64,000 nucleotides of DNA from Succiniclasticum ruminis DSM 9236 (lineage in GTDB: Bacteria; Bacillota; Negativicutes; Acidaminococcales; Acidaminococcaceae). Shown here in pieces: positions 60,526-64,000 of the stretch (the stretch's first letter is position 1; each line of letters opens with the position of its first letter). The notes beneath the pieces were generated by a model. The model made no database searches. It was not told where the DNA came from and saw only the letters and a program-made list of their open reading frames with translations. The translations under genes and the position numbers were made by a program. Location of the stretch: assembly GCF_900112895.1 (NCBI RefSeq), contig NZ_FONL01000001.1, positions 345,234-409,233 of the forward strand, given 5' to 3'.

Positions 60526-62457
60526 TTATATTCCCAAATTCCTTATAATATGTAAAATATCTCCTTGGGATAACTGTTTCAGTTTGTAATAATTAGCTCC
60601 CATCTCCGCCGCGACCTGACGGGCAACTCCTAATTTAATGAAATCCGTTTCCGTGTCAATGACTATGGAAGTTATTTTTGCTTTATGGATCTGCTTTGCC
60701 AGTTTCATGGCACTTTCCACCGGGTCTTCCCCTTCCTGCACAACGGAATTGGCCCGTCCGTCGGTTACCAGAACCAATACCGGCTCTGTGTCCGGTTCTT
60801 TGCGTATCTGCATGTCCAGGGTAATAAACGCCTGGGCCAGCCCTTCCGCCAGGGGAGTTTTCCCGCCGGTGGGAAGTTCTGCCAGCCGTTTCTGCGCCAG
60901 GTCTACACTGCGGGTAATGGGCAAAAGCTCTTCTGCCGCTTTACGGCGGAATGCAATCATGCCAACTTTATCCCTTTTCTGGTAGGCCTCCTGCAGCATG
61001 GCAAAGATGGCGCCCTTCACTGCTTTCATACGTTCCTGGGCGCCCATGGAACCGCTGGCATCTACTAAAAACAGAAAGGTTGTACCAATCCGCTTTTCCC
61101 GCACACGCTGCCGCAGGTCAGCCTGCTGGATATTGATAGCGCAGTCATTTTTCGGCCGGTGCCGCTGATAAGGCGCCGCGGCCCGGATCGTTGCGTCAAA
61201 AGCCAGATCGTTCACTTTTTCTTTGGGAAGTTCCGCCCGCACATAACGGCCCTGCTTAAGATCGGTTTTCGTCAGGCTGCGCTTGCCGCTGCCCTTTCGT
61301 TTGATCTGGTCTTTTCCCATATCGAGAACCATTTTGGGAAAGGGGAAATGCATATCGATCCCATCAACCTTATCTTCCTGATTGGAATTATTCTGCGGAT
61401 CCTGTTCCGGAGGTTCCTGATTGTCTTCCTCCTGATTCGGTTTGTCTTCGTCATGATTATCCGTATCGTTGTCAGGCGGCGGAGGTGGCATCAGGTTTTC
61501 CTGACTGTCATCCGAATCCATGTCATCGTCTTCCTGATCCGACAGTTCCTCCATATCCTCCGGCTCTTCCTGAGGCGGTTGTTCTTCCGGTTGGGGTTCC
61601 GGGGGCTTGCGCATACGGTGCGGCAGTACATACAGGGCCGCTTCTTCCATATCTTTGGGCAGAATGTAAGTCCTTCCCGCCAGTGCCGCAATGGCTTTCG
61701 CTGTTTCCAGTAAATATAAATCCGCTCTGTGCCCGGCGCAAAACGCCTGGGAACAGTATTGTACCGCCAGTTCCATCATGGCATCGCCAATCTCAACTTC
61801 CGACAGCAGTTCCCGCGCTTTTGCAATCTGCGCCCGCAACTGTTCCGTTTCTTTTTTATATTTTGCGCGGAATGCGGTTGCGTCCTTTGCAAAATCCAGA
61901 AGACGCTGCATGATTTCTTTGCGCTGCTCTTTTTCTTTCAGATTTTCCGTTTCCACGAACAGGCCGAATCGGTCCAACAAATGATTGGGAAGCACTCCTT
62001 CGTGGGGGTCCATAGTGCCTATTACAGTGTATTCTGTTTTATGGACAAAAGAAATACCGTCCCGCTCCACCCGGTTCTCTCCCGCCATGTTGATATCCAG
62101 TACGGCAGTCAGAAGTTCCGGCCGGAGCAGGTTTACTTCATCAATATAGATAATATTTCCGTCAGCCCGGCCCAGCAGACCGGGTTCAAACCGTCTTTCC
62201 CCCTGTGTAACCGCATACTCCAGGTCAATACTGCCAAAGAGCATATCTTCCGTGACGTTCAGCGGCAGGTTCAGCAGTTTCCTGTCCCCGGAAAGTTCCG
62301 CCGCGCCGCGTACAAGCACGGATTTTGCCGTACCGGTCACGCCGCTGATCAAGAGTCCGCCCGCCTTATGATTGACCAACGCGATAAGGATGGCCCGTTT
62401 TGCCTGCTCCTGTCCTGCTACGGCAACAAAGGGATAACACTTAAAATAATCAGACAT
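60526..62457 (-). CDS. BchD/ChlD-like AAA+ and VWA chelatase subunit
   Basis: A 643-residue protein: AAA+ domain with Walker A GVTGTAKSV (39-47) and Walker B-like NIIYIDEVNLL, then an extreme acidic/Pro/Asn-rich linker (about 286-356), then a VWA domain with the metal-binding DASGSMG (about 467-473). This architecture is that of magnesium-chelatase subunit D and CobT-like proteins, which couple ATP hydrolysis to the large BchH/CobN subunit. The only large subunit in this window is the CobN-like gene at 17.6-21.4 kb. Gap to the BchI-like gene is two bases. Unlike many BchD proteins, the Walker A is intact. Confidence 0.9.
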   Translation of the reverse strand: MSDYFKCYPFVAVAGQEQAKRAILIALVNHKAGGLLISGVTGTAKSVLVRGAAELSGDRKLLNLPLNVTEDMLFGSIDLEYAVTQGERRFEPGLLGRADGNIIYIDEVNLLRPELLTAVLDINMAGENRVERDGISFVHKTEYTVIGTMDPHEGVLPNHLLDRFGLFVETENLKEKEQRKEIMQRLLDFAKDATAFRAKYKKETEQLRAQIAKARELLSEVEIGDAMMELAVQYCSQAFCAGHRADLYLLETAKAIAALAGRTYILPKDMEEAALYVLPHRMRKPPEPQPEEQPPQEEPEDMEELSDQEDDDMDSDDSQENLMPPPPPDNDTDNHDEDKPNQEEDNQEPPEQDPQNNSNQEDKVDGIDMHFPFPKMVLDMGKDQIKRKGSGKRSLTKTDLKQGRYVRAELPKEKVNDLAFDATIRAAAPYQRHRPKNDCAINIQQADLRQRVREKRIGTTFLFLVDASGSMGAQERMKAVKGAIFAMLQEAYQKRDKVGMIAFRRKAAEELLPITRSVDLAQKRLAELPTGGKTPLAEGLAQAFITLDMQIRKEPDTEPVLVLVTDGRANSVVQEGEDPVESAMKLAKQIHKAKITSIVIDTETDFIKLGVARQVAAEMGANYYKLKQLSQGDILHIIRNLGI

Positions 62458-62459
62458 AA

Positions 62460-63485
62460 TTATCCTTCCAGGGTTGCAAGCACTTTTTCCATATCCAGCG
62501 TTCCGTCTTCAAAGGGACGGCGCCGCATGCGGTGCGGCAGTGCCAGCCTTGCCGCGATTTTCAGGTCTTCCGTATTAACTTCCCTGCTGCCGCGGAAAGC
62601 CGCCATGGTCATAGCCGTCTTTATCATTGTAATATCGGAACGATGGCCGTCCACCCCAAGATCGATAGCCAGATCCGCTACCTTATCCAGCATCACGTCA
62701 GGCACGGTAACCTCCGGCAACAACTCTCCTGCCGCCGCGATTTTATCTGCCAGTTCCTCCTGTTCCTTCTGATAAGAAGCAATAAAACCTTCCGGGTCCG
62801 CTTCATAAGCGAGACGGCGTTTGATGACTTCTTTCCGGTTTCCCCGGTCATGCTCACCCGTAACCGTTACAGACAGGGCGAAACGGTCCAGCAGCTGGGG
62901 CCGGATATCCCCTTCTTCCGGATTCATGGTACCTACCAATACAAATCTGGCAGGATGGGAATATGAAACACCCTCCCGTTCCACCGTGTTCACACCCATG
63001 GCCGCCGCGTCCAACAGCACATCCACCACATGATCGTCAAGCAGGTTAATTTCATCTACATATAAAATGTTACGGTTGGCCTGGGCCAGCAGGCCCGGTT
63101 CAAACTTCTTTTCCCCATGTTTTATCGCATATTCCACATCTAAGGTGCCTACCACGCGATCCTCTGTCGCGCTGACCGGAAGTTCCACCACACGCATCTT
63201 CAGTGTTTCCGTTTCTTTCAGTTCACCTGAATGAAATTTTGCAGTACAGTCATCACATAAGAAGTTTTCCTGTAAAGGATCACAATGAAAACGACAGCCT
63301 TTCACCGTTTCCATGGCCGGTAATAATTCTGCCAGGGCACGGACTGCTGTTGATTTGGCTGTGCCTTTTTCACCTTTGATCAAAACACCGCCCAGCGCCG
63401 GATTGATTACGTTTAAAATCAGTGACAGTTTCATATCTTCCTGCCCTACAATGGCAGTAAAAGGATAGACTCCTCTGCGTTTCAT
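62460..63485 (-). CDS. BchI/ChlI-like AAA+ chelatase ATPase subunit
   Basis: A 341-residue AAA+ ATPase with Walker [10 protein letters not shown] (38-46), the four-cysteine CRFHCDP..FLCDDC segment (64-80) typical of ChlI-type proteins, Walker [13 protein letters not shown], and a C-terminal helical lid with HRMRRRPFE. With the BchD-like protein it forms the ATP-driven motor of a metal chelatase. AGGAGG lies six bases before the ATG. Confidence 0.92.
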   Translation of the reverse strand: MKRRGVYPFTAIVGQEDMKLSLILNVINPALGGVLIKGEKGTAKSTAVRALAELLPAMETVKGCRFHCDPLQENFLCDDCTAKFHSGELKETETLKMRVVELPVSATEDRVVGTLDVEYAIKHGEKKFEPGLLAQANRNILYVDEINLLDDHVVDVLLDAAAMGVNTVEREGVSYSHPARFVLVGTMNPEEGDIRPQLLDRFALSVTVTGEHDRGNRKEVIKRRLAYEADPEGFIASYQKEQEELADKIAAAGELLPEVTVPDVMLDKVADLAIDLGVDGHRSDITMIKTAMTMAAFRGSREVNTEDLKIAARLALPHRMRRRPFEDGTLDMEKVLATLEG

Positions 63486-63579
63486 TGACTTCCTCCTTGG
63501 GTATCAGTATCTGTTTACTATCAGCTAAACAATTCGATATGCGAGAGAACACTTCACGCCTTTCCCCTGTTGTCCCGTG

Positions 63580-64000
63580 TCAGCAGTTGGAAAGCTGTAT
63601 TTTAAGTTTTTCTTCCAGTTCCGTCAATGAACTGTAAATCATTTCATGGGTTATATACTTCGGCTGTATAAAATCCAGTATCCTGCGGGCCGCTTTTGTC
63701 CGGAAGGGCTGGTGCTGGTCAATCTGTACGATGTGTTTATACATATCCGCAAAGGTTGTACGCCGGTCATATTCATGCACAAGACTCTTCTGGTAAGCGC
63801 CTGATAAGGAACAGCTTAAGTGGATTCCTTTAATCAGCCCCGCCAGTTCACCCAGGTTCTCAACAGTCCGGCAGACATAATCCGCCGCTTCTTCTTCGTC
63901 CTTCAGGTCGGGATTGGTATTCATCAGGTGCCCGGTATCCAGCATGATGCCCACATTTTTACGCTGAATACGCTCAAAAAAGAATTTCACGTTTTCCGGT
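63580..64000 (-). CDS. sugar-phosphate-isomerase-like TIM-barrel protein, 5' part beyond window
   Basis: The last 140 or so residues of a TIM-barrel of the xylose isomerase/AP endonuclease 2 superfamily, with the metal-binding strand VGIMLDTGHLMNTNPD and IKGIHLSCSLSG (His ligands). The frame is open to the window edge; a GTG at 63990 is not a likely start. The family includes sugar isomerases, endonuclease IV and CbiR, a cobamide-remodelling enzyme; in this tetrapyrrole-related setting CbiR-like activity is worth considering but unproven. Ends 94 bases before the BchI-like gene. Confidence 0.7.
   Translation of the reverse strand, partial: PENVKFFFERIQRKNVGIMLDTGHLMNTNPDLKDEEEAADYVCRTVENLGELAGLIKGIHLSCSLSGAYQKSLVHEYDRRTTFADMYKHIVQIDQHQPFRTKAARRILDFIQPKYITHEMIYSSLTELEEKLKIQLSNC

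Noticed and set aside
1-64000. CRISPR arrays, tRNA or rRNA genes, insertion sequences
   Set aside because: No regularly spaced repeats, no recognisable tRNA or rRNA sequences, and no transposase or integrase coding frames were found.

Overview
The window looks like a chromosomal segment of a Gram-negative-type Firmicute (class Negativicutes). Five TonB-dependent outer-membrane receptors, an RND efflux pair and lipoprotein binding proteins show an outer membrane. Gene style, Gram-positive-like ribosome binding sites and Firmicutes-type ECF transporters point to a diderm Firmicute. The genus cannot be fixed from the sequence. I saw no rRNA, tRNA, CRISPR array, insertion sequence or phage structural gene.

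Layout. 1-1.05 kb: a divergent ECF-type transporter fragment. 1.3-8.8 kb: housekeeping and envelope genes (M48 protease, thioredoxin reductase/thioredoxin cluster with a DxxC thioredoxin, an MFS exporter, two L,D-transpeptidase paralogues of which one has lost its catalytic Cys and His, a GH3 lipoprotein). 8.8-21.4 kb: a long minus-strand run headed by a CobN-family chelatase, followed by an unknown protein, an orphan heme/cobalamin-type ABC ATPase, a complete ECF transporter with an unusual extracytoplasmic domain, a beta-propeller protein and an ABC exporter. 21.6-29.5 kb: two TonB receptors, a DUF4198-like periplasmic protein, an isolated helicase-like gene and a secreted protein. 29.9-34.3 kb: an RND efflux pair. 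34.4-38.1 kb: a NifB-family radical SAM protein and a first nitrogenase-like component-1 pair. 38.3-48.3 kb: two siderophore-type receptors flanking a NikABCDE-type importer, with a probable cobalamin riboswitch and attenuator before one receptor. 48.6-50.6 kb: a methyltransferase diverging from a MerR-type regulator. 50.6-58.1 kb: two metal-complex binding lipoproteins, a second nitrogenase-like pair, a NifH-like reductase and two nitrilase-family hydrolases, one cytoplasmic and one exported. 58.2-63.5 kb: a fifth receptor and a BchI/BchD-type AAA+ chelatase motor, then the end of a TIM-barrel gene.

Reading the window as a whole, it is an iron/metal-responsive locus for importing and processing a metal complex or tetrapyrrole-like compound. 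AT-rich palindromes resembling Fur boxes precede several units. A CobN-like large subunit plus BchI/BchD motor makes a plausible three-part chelatase or dechelatase. NifB + NifH + two component-1 pairs form a nitrogenase-like reductase system that is clearly not a classical nitrogen-fixation cluster. The combination of chelatase, nitrogenase-like reductase, methyltransferase and amide/nitrile hydrolases recalls the logic of bacteriochlorophyll and F430 synthesis, but the other genes of those pathways are absent. The substrate is unknown. This nitrogenase-like/chelatase/TonB locus is my main candidate for an undescribed system. A second novelty is a conserved micro-ORF leader (MKDWL..E...IN) placed before four of the receptors together with near-identical signal peptides.
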